A stretch of DNA of 42,156 nucleotides, taken from Deltaproteobacteria bacterium. Lineage in GTDB: Bacteria > Myxococcota > JACRCW01. Both the position numbers and the translations under genes were made by a program. Each line of letters starts with the position of its first letter. The first letter of the stretch is position 1. The stretch is from NCBI GenBank assembly GCA_016218805.1, contig JACRCW010000145.1, positions 1 to 42,156 of the forward strand, read 5' to 3'. Below are positions 25,743-34,288 of the stretch, piece by piece. Below the pieces are notes generated by a model, which worked only from the letters and a program-made list of their open reading frames with translations, ran no database searches and was not told the DNA's origin.

Positions 25743-27896
25743 ATGGCCCCGCGCCGAAAGTGCGGCATCCCAGGGGGGACTACCAAGGGTGGGAACGTGG
25801 ACCATCCGGTCGACCTTCTGTTCGTTGTCGCGTTTCTGAACGCGTCCCTGGCGGGGCTGGCCCTGTGGCGTTCAGATGCCCGCGTGGCGCGTTTGTTCGC
25901 ACTAACCAACCTCCTGGCGGCCACGTGGTCGCTTTCCTACCGGCAGGAACTCATGGCGCACGGCCTGGACCAGAAGATCTTCTGGGTCCAGTTCAAGTAC
26001 GTCTTCCTGCTCTTCCTGCCGCCCGTGCACATGGCGATGGTGAGGGAGTTCACCGGCCAGCTACGGTGGCTGCGTGGACGCGCCTGGCTGCTGGTGTTCG
26101 CGTTCCCCATCGCCTCCCTGCCGGTGGTGCTGACCATGCGGGAGCACCCGTGGTTCCGCCACTCCTTCCAACTCGAATCCGTCGCGGGCCTGGAGGTGCT
26201 GACGTTCAAGTGGGGCCCGTGGGGGTATGCGCTGATCTTGGTGGGCACTGCATGGAGCGTGGCCAGCCTGGTCATGCTCGCCGCAGCCTGGTGGTCCGCC
26301 GCGCCGATCGTTCGCAAGCAGGTTGGCCTGATGTTCTGGGCGTGCCTGGTTCCGGTGGGCGTGGACGGACTCTTCCTGGCGGGATTCAGCCCGCTGCGCG
26401 GCATCAACTTCTCCCAGGTGTCCCTGCTGATGACGGCCGCGGCGTGGGCGTGGGCGCTGTTTGGTCACCGCTCACTCAACCTCGTCCCGCTGGCACGCGG
26501 GACGGTGCTGGACCAGATGCCGTCGCTGGTGTTCGTGGTGGATGCATCGGGGAGGCTGGCGGACATCAACCAAACGATGCTGAGGAAGATCGGCCTGGGC
26601 GCCGCGCAGGTCGTGGACAGGTTGCCCGCCGAGGTTCTCGCGCCCCCCTGGCGCGTCCTGGCGGAACTACCCGGAGAGTTCCAGGGTGCCATCCGTCTGG
26701 GCGAGGGGGCCCAGGCCAGCTGGTACGAGCGGACGGTCACCCCGCTGCGCGACTCTTCCGGGAGCCTGCTGGGCACGCTGATCACCTGCCACGACGTCAC
26801 CCACCGGGTCCGCGCCGAGCGCGCCCGCGATGACGAGAAGGCGCTGCTGGGCCTGGTCATCAACAGCGTCTCCGAGGCCGTCATCCTGCTCGACGAGCGC
26901 GGCACGCCCCTGGCGGTCAACGACCCCGCGCTGCGGCTGTTCGGCGCTGCCGACGTTGCCACGCTGGCGACACACGTTGCCGCGGACCTGCTGCCGCCGT
27001 CCCCTGTGGCGGATTGCGGCTGGCGTGCGATAGGCCCGGGCGACGAACTGGACTTTGAACGCAGGTTGGAGCCGCGCCCAGGGTGCGCGTTTGACGCCCG
27101 CGTGTTCCTGCACGGCGTCACCCGGGATGGGCACCGGCTCATTGTGGCCACGGTGCAGGACATCTCCGACCGCGTGCGCAGGGAGCAGGTGGAGCGCGAA
27201 GCGGAGCGCCTGAGGAATGAGCGGCGCGAGTTCCAGCGGCAGCAGCGGTTGATACGGGACCTGCACGACGGCATCGGCGGGATCACTGCCAATATCGGCA
27301 TGATTGCCACGCTGGGAGACCAGGCACGCGTCTGCGTGGCCAAGGAGTGCCTCCTCAACCGCATTACGGCGCTGGCGGCCGAGGGCAGCGGCGAGCTCCG
27401 CCTGCTCATGAACGCCATGGAATGCCGGGAAATGCCCTGGCCCTCGTTGCTCGCCGAACTGCGGCGCCTGGGCGTCATGCTGCTGGAGGACCACGGGATC
27501 GCGTTCTCGTTCTCGGCCAACGGGGATCCGCCGGCCTGCGGGCCCGGCGTCTTTCCCGGGATGTCGCTGACACGCGTCTTCAAGGAGGCCGTGCACAACG
27601 TGGCCAAGCACGCCTCCGCCAGCCGGGTGGAAGTCCGGGTCACTTTCGCGGGAGACCAGGTGGAACTCAGGGTCCGGGACAATGGGCGCGGATTGCCGGT
27701 CCCGTCGCAGCCCGGCCGCGGGCTGGGCAACATGCGGCGCCGAATCGAGGAAATGAGCGGCGAAATGCATGTCCGCAGCAGCGGAGAAGGAACCGAGTTG
27801 GTGTTCACGCTGCCGCAGCGCCCGGAACTGGACGCGGCGGAAGACGATTCCCGCCGGATGCAACACGCCCGGATGGAAGCGAGGCCGCCGCCTTGA
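25743..27896 (+). CDS. 7TM-PAS-PAS sensor histidine kinase (NarL-type, HisKA_3)
   Basis: 717 aa. Seven hydrophobic segments fill the first 240 residues (the 7TM_HisK type of input module). Two PAS-like domains follow (about 255-365 and 375-490), then a HisKA_3 dimerisation domain with RDLHDGIGG (H508 is the phosphoacceptor) and a HATPase_c domain with the N-box FKEAVHNVAKHA (N619), DNGRG (D646) and GRGLGNMRRRIEEM. It should phosphorylate the response regulator encoded next, with which it overlaps 4 nt. ATG 25743 has AAGGA 7 bases upstream; GTG 25797, closer to the first membrane segment, is a real alternative. It is transcribed divergently from the nine-gene surface operon and is the natural candidate to control it. 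The signal sensed is unknown. Confidence 0.9.
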   Translation: MAPRRKCGIPGGTTKGGNVDHPVDLLFVVAFLNASLAGLALWRSDARVARLFALTNLLAATWSLSYRQELMAHGLDQKIFWVQFKYVFLLFLPPVHMAMVREFTGQLRWLRGRAWLLVFAFPIASLPVVLTMREHPWFRHSFQLESVAGLEVLTFKWGPWGYALILVGTAWSVASLVMLAAAWWSAAPIVRKQVGLMFWACLVPVGVDGLFLAGFSPLRGINFSQVSLLMTAAAWAWALFGHRSLNLVPLARGTVLDQMPSLVFVVDASGRLADINQTMLRKIGLGAAQVVDRLPAEVLAPPWRVLAELPGEFQGAIRLGEGAQASWYERTVTPLRDSSGSLLGTLITCHDVTHRVRAERARDDEKALLGLVINSVSEAVILLDERGTPLAVNDPALRLFGAADVATLATHVAADLLPPSPVADCGWRAIGPGDELDFERRLEPRPGCAFDARVFLHGVTRDGHRLIVATVQDISDRVRREQVEREAERLRNERREFQRQQRLIRDLHDGIGGITANIGMIATLGDQARVCVAKECLLNRITALAAEGSGELRLLMNAMECREMPWPSLLAELRRLGVMLLEDHGIAFSFSANGDPPACGPGVFPGMSLTRVFKEAVHNVAKHASASRVEVRVTFAGDQVELRVRDNGRGLPVPSQPGRGLGNMRRRIEEMSGEMHVRSSGEGTELVFTLPQRPELDAAEDDSRRMQHARMEARPPP

Positions 27897-28525
27897 GGAT
27901 CTGCATCGTCGACGATGACCAGGCCTTGCTGGGCAACCTCTCGCTGTTGTTGAGCGGGGAGCGCGGCATGGCGGTGGTGGGCGCGCACGGCTCCGCCGAG
28001 ACGGCCCTGCAGAAGACAGACTGGAGCCAGGTGGAGTTGTTGCTGGCCGACATTGAGCTGCCCGGGAAGAATGGCGTCGAGTTGATTCGCGCGGTCAAGG
28101 CGATCAATCCCCACATCCAGTGCATGGCGCATACGGTCCATGACGACCGGCCGACGGTCTTCGAGGCGATCAAGGCGGGCGCATGCGGTTACCTCCTGAA
28201 GGGGACCAGCCCGCGGGAACTGGTGGAATCACTCCGGGCGCTGCACGACGGGGGCGCACCCATGAGCCCTTCCGTTGCCCGCAAGGTGATCATGGACATC
28301 CAGGCGCCGCGAGAACCCGATGTTTCCACCGCCCCGCCGCTCACGGCGCGGGAATCGGAGCTGCTCAAGCTCCTGGAGCGCGGGTCGTCTTACAAGGAGG
28401 TTTCAGAGACACTGCACATCAGCGTGCACACCGTTCACAGCCACATCAAGAACATCTATGAGAAGGTCCACGCCAAGACCCGCGACGAGGCGCTGCGCAA
28501 GGCGCGAAACCTGGGCGCCCTGTGA
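27893..28525 (+). CDS. NarL/FixJ-family response regulator
   Basis: 210 aa. The receiver domain (1-120) has the acidic pocket D7-D8-D9, phosphoacceptor D53 in LLLADIELPGKNG, the Thr of AHTVHD and the Lys of YLLKG. A LuxR-type helix-turn-helix follows (about 145-205, with LTARESELLKLLE and SVHTVHSHIKNIYEKV). The start is TTG 27893, sharing a TTGA overlap with the kinase stop, so it is expected to be translated by re-initiation. Family members bind DNA as phosphorylated dimers. Probable targets are its own promoter region and the divergent surface operon, by position only. Confidence 0.9.
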   Translation: MRICIVDDDQALLGNLSLLLSGERGMAVVGAHGSAETALQKTDWSQVELLLADIELPGKNGVELIRAVKAINPHIQCMAHTVHDDRPTVFEAIKAGACGYLLKGTSPRELVESLRALHDGGAPMSPSVARKVIMDIQAPREPDVSTAPPLTARESELLKLLERGSSYKEVSETLHISVHTVHSHIKNIYEKVHAKTRDEALRKARNLGAL

Positions 28526-28623
28526 CGCGAGTGTGGCCGGGAGCAAGTCGCGCAGAAATGCGGGCGTTCAGCTGGCGCAGGAAAGGTCGGACCACTTGCG
28601 GCTTCCCGTCAGCATCCATGAAA

Positions 28624-28643
28624 GGGCACCCTTGTGGGTGCCC
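28624..28643. terminator. Hairpin between convergent genes
   Basis: GGGCACCC-TTGT-GGGTGCCC, an 8-bp perfect stem, lies between the response regulator (ends 28525) and the convergent small exported protein gene (ends 28673). On the minus strand the stem is followed by TTT, so it more likely serves that gene, but it may act both ways. Confidence 0.65.
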
Positions 28644-28672
28644 CCTCCGTGCAGCCCCCCCGACGAAACCGC

Positions 28673-29047
28673 TCAGGCGTTCCCAGCGACCTTGTACTGC
28701 ACCACGTGCACCATGGCGTGGCCATCACCGCTGTCCAGGACGTCGCCCTTGAGCTCCACTTTGGAGCCGGCCTTCAGGCCCTTGAGCAGCTTGTCGCTCT
28801 GCGCGGATTTCACGATCATGAACTTGTCGCCCTTGGCCGTGGTCACCACGTAGCCCGTGCAGCCCTTCTCGGCCGCGTCCATGGGGCAACCTTCCTGCGT
28901 CACCACACCCGTCAACACCACGTCCTTCTTGGGCGCGGTGGCCGCCGCCGTCTGCGCCGCGCCTGCCCCCGGGCACGCAAGCACCGGTGCGGACACCAAC
29001 AGGCCGCCCATCAGCGCGGCCGAGAACAAGGTCTTGAACGTCATCAT
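28673..29047 (-). CDS. Small exported protein, OB-fold-like, unknown function
   Basis: 124 aa. A clear signal peptide (FKTLFSAALMGGLLVSAPVLA) is followed by a mature part of about 100 residues. That part has Cys at the new N-terminus, a GCPMDAAEKGC pair, and alternating strands (VVLTGVVT, YVVTTAKGDKFMIVK, SKVELKGDVLD, MVHVVQYKV), like small periplasmic OB-fold proteins. Tandem ATGs lie at 29047 and 29044; GGAGG is 5 or 8 bases away, so the second may be the used one. It stands alone, 76 nt after the PilT-like gene on the same strand. Heme or metal binding is conceivable from the Cys residues but not supported further. Confidence 0.72.
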   Translation of the reverse strand: MMTFKTLFSAALMGGLLVSAPVLACPGAGAAQTAAATAPKKDVVLTGVVTQEGCPMDAAEKGCTGYVVTTAKGDKFMIVKSAQSDKLLKGLKAGSKVELKGDVLDSGDGHAMVHVVQYKVAGNA

Positions 29048-29123
29048 CGGTTCCTCCCGGGAATCAGGTTCACCGCCCATGTAGCCGAATGTCGTGATTC
29101 GCGCACGTTGTTCGCATTGCGGA

Positions 29124-30332
29124 CTACTTACGGCGCTTTTCCAGCGCGGCCAGGATGGACACCGGGTCATCCTCAGCGGCTTCATCCAGCACCAGGACCC
29201 GCTCCGCGGTGCGTGCCGAGGCTGCCACCGGGGCCCTGGCCGGCGGCGCCTCCGCGCTGCGCGCAACAGAAACCGGCGCCGTGGGCCGGACGGCAACCGG
29301 GCCGCGCGCGGGTTCGTCATCATCCACCGGTTCCACAGACGGCGGGGCCAGGTCCGTGCGGCGGTCCAGCCAGTCCGCGTACCGCGAAAAAGTCCAGTGC
29401 CCATCCGCCCCCCCGGACTCCAGCACGCTGTGCAGCTTGAAGAACTGGCCCTGCCGGATCACCGCGCGGGCGGCCTGGGTGCCCCAGAGCACCTCCAGTT
29501 CGGGGACGCGAATCCCCGGGTCGGCGCGGAAGCGGAGCCGTTGCGCCACCACGCCCACCAGGCAGTCCGCCAGTTGGGCGCAGATCCCCGGTTGGATCTC
29601 CGCGGGGAAGGCGCCCACCAGACGCTGCAGCGCCTCCGCAGCCGTGGACGAATGCAGCGTGGCAATCACCAGGTGCCCGGTCTCCGCGGCGTTCAGCGTC
29701 AGGCGCATGGTGGCGGGGTCGCGCATTTCACCCACCAGCAGCACGTCCGGGTCCTCCCGCAGCGCGTCCAGCAGCGCCTGCTCAAAAGACGGGCTGTCCC
29801 GGCCCACTTCGCGCTGACGGACGAACGACAGCCGCGGGTGCAGCGCGTACTCAATGGGCTGTTCCAGCGTGATGATGTGGCGTGCCTGGCTCACGTTGAC
29901 CTGGTGCAACAGCGCCGCCGCGGTGGACGTCTTGCCGCTGCCGGTGGCCCCCGTCACCAGCACCAGCCCGTGCTCCGCCTGCACCAGGCGCGCAAGGTCC
30001 GGGTGGAGGTTCAAGCCGGCCAGCGTGGGTTGCAGCGAACTCAGCAGCCGGATGGCCAGCCCCAGCCCGCGCCGCCCGTGCAGCACGTGAACCCGGCAGC
30101 GCGTGCGGTCCAGCGTGCGCGCCACGTCCGCCGAGCGGCGCTCCTGCAGCGCGGCCCATTCGTCATCATTCAGCAGGTCACGGACCGCGTGGCGCACCGC
30201 TTCCCCGTCCGGCCGCAGGTCCAGCGCGCGCAGCTGCCCGCGCACGCGCAGCGTCACTGCCACCCCCGGTTCAACGTGGATGTCTGACGCACCAGCCTGC
30301 CGTGCGCGCGCTACAAGGGCGACAAGGTCCAT
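29124..30332 (-). CDS. Divergent PilT/PilU-type secretion-superfamily ATPase
   Basis: 402 aa. N-terminal SDIHVEPG, Walker A GATGSGKT (K134), an Asp-box region LEQPIEY (about 156-162), Walker B DVLLVGEMRD (about 196-205) and a His box ETGHLVIATLHS (about 229) place it in the PilT/GspE family. It departs from retraction ATPases at two spots: the usual EDP is EQP (Q158), and the AIRNLIRE motif reads AARAVIRQ. A C-terminal extension of about 80 residues is Pro/Ala-rich. ATG 30332 is chosen because the conserved domain begins there; upstream sequence lacks similarity. No pilus genes are nearby. It may power a non-canonical or accessory pilus-like machine. Confidence 0.85.
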   Translation of the reverse strand: MDLVALVARARQAGASDIHVEPGVAVTLRVRGQLRALDLRPDGEAVRHAVRDLLNDDEWAALQERRSADVARTLDRTRCRVHVLHGRRGLGLAIRLLSSLQPTLAGLNLHPDLARLVQAEHGLVLVTGATGSGKTSTAAALLHQVNVSQARHIITLEQPIEYALHPRLSFVRQREVGRDSPSFEQALLDALREDPDVLLVGEMRDPATMRLTLNAAETGHLVIATLHSSTAAEALQRLVGAFPAEIQPGICAQLADCLVGVVAQRLRFRADPGIRVPELEVLWGTQAARAVIRQGQFFKLHSVLESGGADGHWTFSRYADWLDRRTDLAPPSVEPVDDDEPARGPVAVRPTAPVSVARSAEAPPARAPVAASARTAERVLVLDEAAEDDPVSILAALEKRRK

Positions 30333-30450
30333 GGCGGCCAGCCCCGAGCAAGGGACGCGCCACGGCCCGGCGCGGCGGTGCCCGACGAGATGGACGCGCG
30401 CGCGGCGTGCCGGCGGCGCCAATCTGTCAGGCCGGCGGGCACGGCACAGG

Positions 30451-30939
30451 TCACGCTGGCACGGCGGCGCGGCGCGCTGCGGTCTGCGCGCGGACGGCGT
30501 CCAGGGCCACCTTCACTTGGGCCGGGGTGGCGGGCGTGCCCAGCCGCGCCGCCACAAAGGCGGCCGTATCATCCAGGCTGCGCCCCAGGTGGACGCGCTG
30601 GGATCCCACCACCAGTGACAGCGTCCGGATGGTGGCAAACAGCAGGTTGGCCACGACGGAATCCCCCTGGTACAGCACGCACAGGAAGGTCAGCTGCTTG
30701 CCCAGCGCCTTGAGCATGGCCGCGGCTTCTGCCCGCGCGTCTGCCGGAGGGAACGGGCGCTCCGCGTCCATGATGACCATGATCCCGGCGGGGCCGCGCG
30801 TGAGCATGGCCTCCAGGGACTTGCGGATGGCTGCAATCCGTGTGGCTTCGGGCGGCCCGTGCCAGGTGATGATGAGGTTTCCGTTCCATTCGGACACGCA
30901 ATGGAGGGTGTCACAGGAAATGACGGTTGGCGTGGGCAT
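30451..30939 (-). CDS. STAS/SpoIIAA-like hypothetical protein
   Basis: 162 aa, no signal peptide. The pattern of a strand (NLIITWHGPP), helix, strand (GIMVIMDAERP), a long helix (RAEAAAMLKALGKQL) and strand (TFLCVLYQGDS) matches small proteins common in myxobacteria that resemble the SpoIIAA/STAS fold. No phosphorylatable Ser/Thr motif is obvious. ATG 30939 is preferred over the GTG one codon earlier. It lies 39 nt after plsC on the same strand and could be co-transcribed with it. Confidence 0.65.
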   Translation of the reverse strand: MPTPTVISCDTLHCVSEWNGNLIITWHGPPEATRIAAIRKSLEAMLTRGPAGIMVIMDAERPFPPADARAEAAAMLKALGKQLTFLCVLYQGDSVVANLLFATIRTLSLVVGSQRVHLGRSLDDTAAFVAARLGTPATPAQVKVALDAVRAQTAARRAAVPA

Positions 30940-30978
30940 CACGTCATCGTCGCAGCAAGGGCGCCGCGTGTCGACCGG

Positions 30979-31818
30979 TCATGCGGTGGCGATGGCGGGG
31001 ACAATCTCCGCGACCTGCTCCGCCGGGGGCGTGGACTCCAACCCCACGGTGCGGCGCTTGCGCGGCACGTACGTCATGGCCGGGCCGCGCTGGTCCTCGG
31101 GCAGTGCCGCATTGAAGGTTGCGTGCACGGCCGCCAGCTTCTGGTCCAGGTTGGCGCTGGTCCAGTCGTCGGTGGGGATGGCGGGAAGGACCTCCACCTC
31201 CACCTCGCTGTGGCGGAACAGCATCTCGTTCTTGGTCCAGCCCTTGTGCGCGCCCTTCACCACCACGGGAACAATGGGCAGCCGCGTGGCCATGGCCAGG
31301 TGCCCAAACCCCTTCTTGAACGGCAGCAGCTTCCCGTCCCGGGAGCGCGTGCCCTCCGCCCAGATGAACAGGCTCAGCCCGTGTTCCTTGGCCACGGCCG
31401 CGGTCTCACGCAGTGACCGCACCGCCTGTGCGCGGTTGTCACGGTCCACCCGCAAATGGCCAGAAATCCAGTAGAGCTGGCCAAAAAACGGGTAATAAAC
31501 AATCTCTTTCTTGGCCATCCCGCAGGTGAACATGGGCGAACCCATGATGGCGATCCAGATGTCCGTGATGGAAGTGTGGTTGGACACGTAGATGGCGGGA
31601 CGGGTCTTGGCCATCTCCCCGCGCACGTTGCCCTTGACGGTGGTGTCCGTGATCCACAGGCAGAAGCGCCCGGCCCAGTGACCAAACACGTTGGTGGCGG
31701 CAATGCGGAGGCGGCGGCTGGGCAGCAGGACCACGCACACCGCAAAGAACGCACCGCCCACAATGGCCATGTACGCCAGGCCAATGGACAGGCGGAAAAA
31801 GCTGATCACCTTCTGCAT
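30979..31818 (-). CDS. 1-acyl-sn-glycerol-3-phosphate acyltransferase (PlsC family)
   Basis: 279 aa. The N-terminal membrane segment (about 10-33) is followed by the acyltransferase motifs: NHTSITD (catalytic H81 and D86), the EGTR motif (E155-R158) with FKKG, and LPIVPVVVKGAH. It transfers an acyl chain to lysophosphatidic acid to form phosphatidic acid at the inner membrane. ATG 31818 has GGAGG close upstream. The gene follows hslU by 134 nt on the same strand, with a hairpin in between. Paralogues with other acyl acceptors share these motifs, so the exact substrate is by family only. Confidence 0.88.
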   Translation of the reverse strand: MQKVISFFRLSIGLAYMAIVGGAFFAVCVVLLPSRRLRIAATNVFGHWAGRFCLWITDTTVKGNVRGEMAKTRPAIYVSNHTSITDIWIAIMGSPMFTCGMAKKEIVYYPFFGQLYWISGHLRVDRDNRAQAVRSLRETAAVAKEHGLSLFIWAEGTRSRDGKLLPFKKGFGHLAMATRLPIVPVVVKGAHKGWTKNEMLFRHSEVEVEVLPAIPTDDWTSANLDQKLAAVHATFNAALPEDQRGPAMTYVPRKRRTVGLESTPPAEQVAEIVPAIATA

Positions 31819-31829
31819 GCGGTTCCTCC

Positions 31830-31850
31830 CGCGGGGTTTTCACCCCCGCG
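31830..31850 (-). promoter_or_regulatory. Hairpin abutting the plsC ribosome-binding site
   Basis: CGCGGGG/CCCCGCG with a 7-base loop sits directly before the GGAGG of plsC. It may be the end of the hslU transcript without a T-run, or a structure affecting plsC translation. Confidence 0.4.
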
Positions 31851-31952
31851 CTCCGGGGCCGCACAGTGGCAGGCGCGCACCGGCGCCTTCCAACCGCACT
31901 GTCACGGTCCTGTCACGACGCCACCGGTCCGGATTGTCACGTGTTTCCCCGG

Positions 31953-33299
31953 TCAGAGCACGTACCGCCCCAGGTCTTCACTCTCCAGCAGCGGCTGCAG
32001 GCGTTCCTTCACCAGGGCGGCGTTCACCACCACGCGGGCGCCCCGCATCTCCGGCGCCAGGAAGGACACCTCCTCCAGGAGACGCTCCATCACCGTGTGC
32101 AGCCGCCGCGCGCCAATGTTCTGCTGCCGGCGGTTCACCTCCGCTGCCACGCGCGCAATCTCGCGGATGCCGTCCTGCTCCCACTGCACATCCACCTCTT
32201 CCGCCGCCAACAGCGCCGTGTATTGCCGGACCAGGCTGTTGCGCGGCTCCGTGAGGATGTGGACAAATTCCTCCTCCCCCAGGCTGTCCAGTTCCACCCG
32301 GATGGGGAAACGCCCCTGCAACTCCGGGATCAGATCAGTGACCTTGGCGACGTGAAACGCGCCGGACGCAATGAACAGCACGTGGTCCGTGCGCACCACG
32401 CCGTACTTGGTGGTGACCGCGCTGCCCTCCACCACCGGGAGCAGGTCGCGCTGCACGCCCTCGCGTGAGACGTCCGGGCCGCCCATGCCCTTCTCCCGCC
32501 CGGCAATCTTGTCAATCTCGTCAATGAAGATGATCCCGGACTCTTCGGCGCGCTTCACGGCGTCACGCTGCACCTGCTCCAGGTCCAACAGCTTGTCAGA
32601 TTCCTCCTTGACCAGGGCTTCCCGCGCTTCCTTGACGGTGAGCTTGCGCCGCCGGGTGCGCCCCTTCCCGCCCAGTGAACTGCCCAGGACCTCCTGGAGG
32701 TTCATCACCATCTCCTCCATCCCCTGTGCGGAGAACATCTGCATCTGCGGCAGCACCGGGGCGCTGGCAATGTCCAGCTCAATCACGCGGTCATCCAGCG
32801 CGCCGGTGCGGAGCAATTGCCGGAGTTTCTCCCGCGTGCGCTGGGCGTCCTCCGCCCCGGGTTCCGACGGGTTCTTGCCCGGCAGCAGCCGGTCCAGGAT
32901 GCGCTCCTCCACACCCTGTTCCGCCTTCACCTTCACCGCCGCAATGGCCTCCTCCCGCACCAGCTTGAGTGACGCCTCCACCAGGTCCCGCACCATGCTG
33001 TCCACGTCACGCCCGACGTAGCCCACCTCTGTGAACTTGGACGCCTCCACCTTGACAAACGGCGCCTGCACCAGCCGCGCCATGCGGCGCGCAATCTCCG
33101 TCTTTCCCACGCCGGTGGGGCCAATGAGGATGATGTTCTTGGGCGCAATCTCGTCCCGGATGTCCGCGGGCGCCTGCTGGCGGCGCCACCGGTTGCGGAG
33201 TGCCACGGCCACGGCACGCTTGGCCGCCTTCTGGCCAATGATGTAGCGGTCAAGCTCAACAACGGTTTCACGGGGAGTGAGCGGCAGGGGCAGGGTCAT
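31953..33299 (-). CDS. hslU: ATP-dependent protease ATPase subunit HslU
   Basis: 448 aa, the usual length. Features are N-terminal LDRYIIGQKAAKRAVAVAL, Walker A GPTGVGKT (K66), KFTEVGYVGRDV (pore loop GYVG), Walker B IIFIDEIDKIAG, the I-domain between, the sensor region RFPIRVELDSL and the conserved C-terminal LGRYVL, which docks into HslV. It is an AAA+ unfoldase that feeds proteins to the HslV peptidase in the cytoplasm. ATG 33299 has GGGAG 5 bases upstream. hslV normally sits directly upstream, but here that place is taken by a Pro-rich membrane protein. hslV must be elsewhere or absent. Confidence 0.95.
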   Translation of the reverse strand: MTLPLPLTPRETVVELDRYIIGQKAAKRAVAVALRNRWRRQQAPADIRDEIAPKNIILIGPTGVGKTEIARRMARLVQAPFVKVEASKFTEVGYVGRDVDSMVRDLVEASLKLVREEAIAAVKVKAEQGVEERILDRLLPGKNPSEPGAEDAQRTREKLRQLLRTGALDDRVIELDIASAPVLPQMQMFSAQGMEEMVMNLQEVLGSSLGGKGRTRRRKLTVKEAREALVKEESDKLLDLEQVQRDAVKRAEESGIIFIDEIDKIAGREKGMGGPDVSREGVQRDLLPVVEGSAVTTKYGVVRTDHVLFIASGAFHVAKVTDLIPELQGRFPIRVELDSLGEEEFVHILTEPRNSLVRQYTALLAAEEVDVQWEQDGIREIARVAAEVNRRQQNIGARRLHTVMERLLEEVSFLAPEMRGARVVVNAALVKERLQPLLESEDLGRYVL

Positions 33300-33330
33300 G
33301 GGAAACTCCCGTAATTGAAAAGCACGTGAT

Positions 33331-34281
33331 TCAGTACACCGGTGTGTCCGGCGGGAGCGGAGGAGGAGGCGGCGGGGCCGCCTCGTCGGGTGGCGGCTCC
33401 GCGGGAGGCGGCGCGGCAGGTTCCTCCGGGTCGCCCGGAAGGAGCGGATCGTCGCTGGCGGGTGGCGGCTCCGGGTCAGTGCGCGGCACCACGGTGTCCG
33501 CGGGCCCGGGGTCTTCCTGCGCCGGGATGACGCGCTCAGGCGGCGGCTTGCGGCGGCTCTTGCGCGGCGGCTTGCGGCCCGCCTTGCGGCGCGGCCGGCG
33601 TTCCTCGTCCTCGTCCGGCGCCACGCGCGCGTCGTCATCGTCGTCCGGCCGGGGGCGCCACAGGAAGCCCACGGCGGCCTGGCCGGCGCCGGCCAGCCCA
33701 CCCGCCGCCAGACCCAGCACCAGCAGCAGCCCAAACCCCACCACCGCGGTCCCGGTCACGCCCAGCATGAACCCCGTGTCTCCCTGCAGGATGGCCAGGT
33801 TCAACACGTGTTGCCCCACGTACAGCCCGCCCAGCCACGCGCCGATCCCCAGCACGGTGAGGGACGCCCCCGCCAGCGTCCCCACCACCGCGCCGGCCAC
33901 CGCGCCCAGCACGCCGCGCAGGTTGCCGCTCAGCACCAGGATGCCAATGGGTGACACAACGGAGGGAACCACCACTGCGGCCAACGCGGTGAGCGGGAGC
34001 GGACAGATCACCACCGCCGGTGCGCCGCACGTGCTGCCGCAGCCGGCGGCCAACGCCCCACCGCACAATCCCACGCACGTGTTGGACAGCGCCGTCAGCC
34101 CGGCCCCGCCCAGTTCCCGGCCCAGCGTCCGGATGTCCCCGCCGGGCTGTTCCTGGGCGGGCTCGTTGTCCTGGTCATCCCGGTCCGCGGCCCGGCGCGC
34201 GGCCGCGGTGGTCTCCGCCAGCAGCCACACCGGGACGGCGGCGTCAGCCTGGAGCGCAATGAGGACCAGCGCCGCAAGCAT
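33331..34281 (-). CDS. Membrane protein with Gly/Ala-rich segments and Pro-rich tail, unknown function
   Basis: 316 aa. A short signal or first membrane segment (LAALVLIALQADAA), a polar stretch, then three or four hydrophobic Gly/Ala-rich segments (about 60-210) are followed by an acidic/basic linker. The last 60 residues are dominated by Pro and Glu/Asp. ATG 34281 has GGTGAG upstream and begins 7 nt after the Cys-rich lipoprotein gene, so the two are likely one unit, followed 31 nt later by hslU. The family is not recognised. The low-complexity tail is typical of myxobacterial envelope proteins. Confidence 0.65.
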   Translation of the reverse strand: MLAALVLIALQADAAVPVWLLAETTAAARRAADRDDQDNEPAQEQPGGDIRTLGRELGGAGLTALSNTCVGLCGGALAAGCGSTCGAPAVVICPLPLTALAAVVVPSVVSPIGILVLSGNLRGVLGAVAGAVVGTLAGASLTVLGIGAWLGGLYVGQHVLNLAILQGDTGFMLGVTGTAVVGFGLLLVLGLAAGGLAGAGQAAVGFLWRPRPDDDDDARVAPDEDEERRPRRKAGRKPPRKSRRKPPPERVIPAQEDPGPADTVVPRTDPEPPPASDDPLLPGDPEEPAAPPPAEPPPDEAAPPPPPPLPPDTPVY

Positions 34282-34288
34282 CAGCGTC

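Noticed and set aside
24622..25839. 405-aa plus-strand open frame across gene A and the spacer
   Set aside because: Arg/Pro low complexity; it runs over both gene A and the kinase start in another frame.
26465..28141. 558-aa minus-strand open frame
   Set aside because: Antisense to the sensor kinase and regulator, whose catalytic motifs are intact; Ser/Arg-rich noise typical of high-GC shadows.
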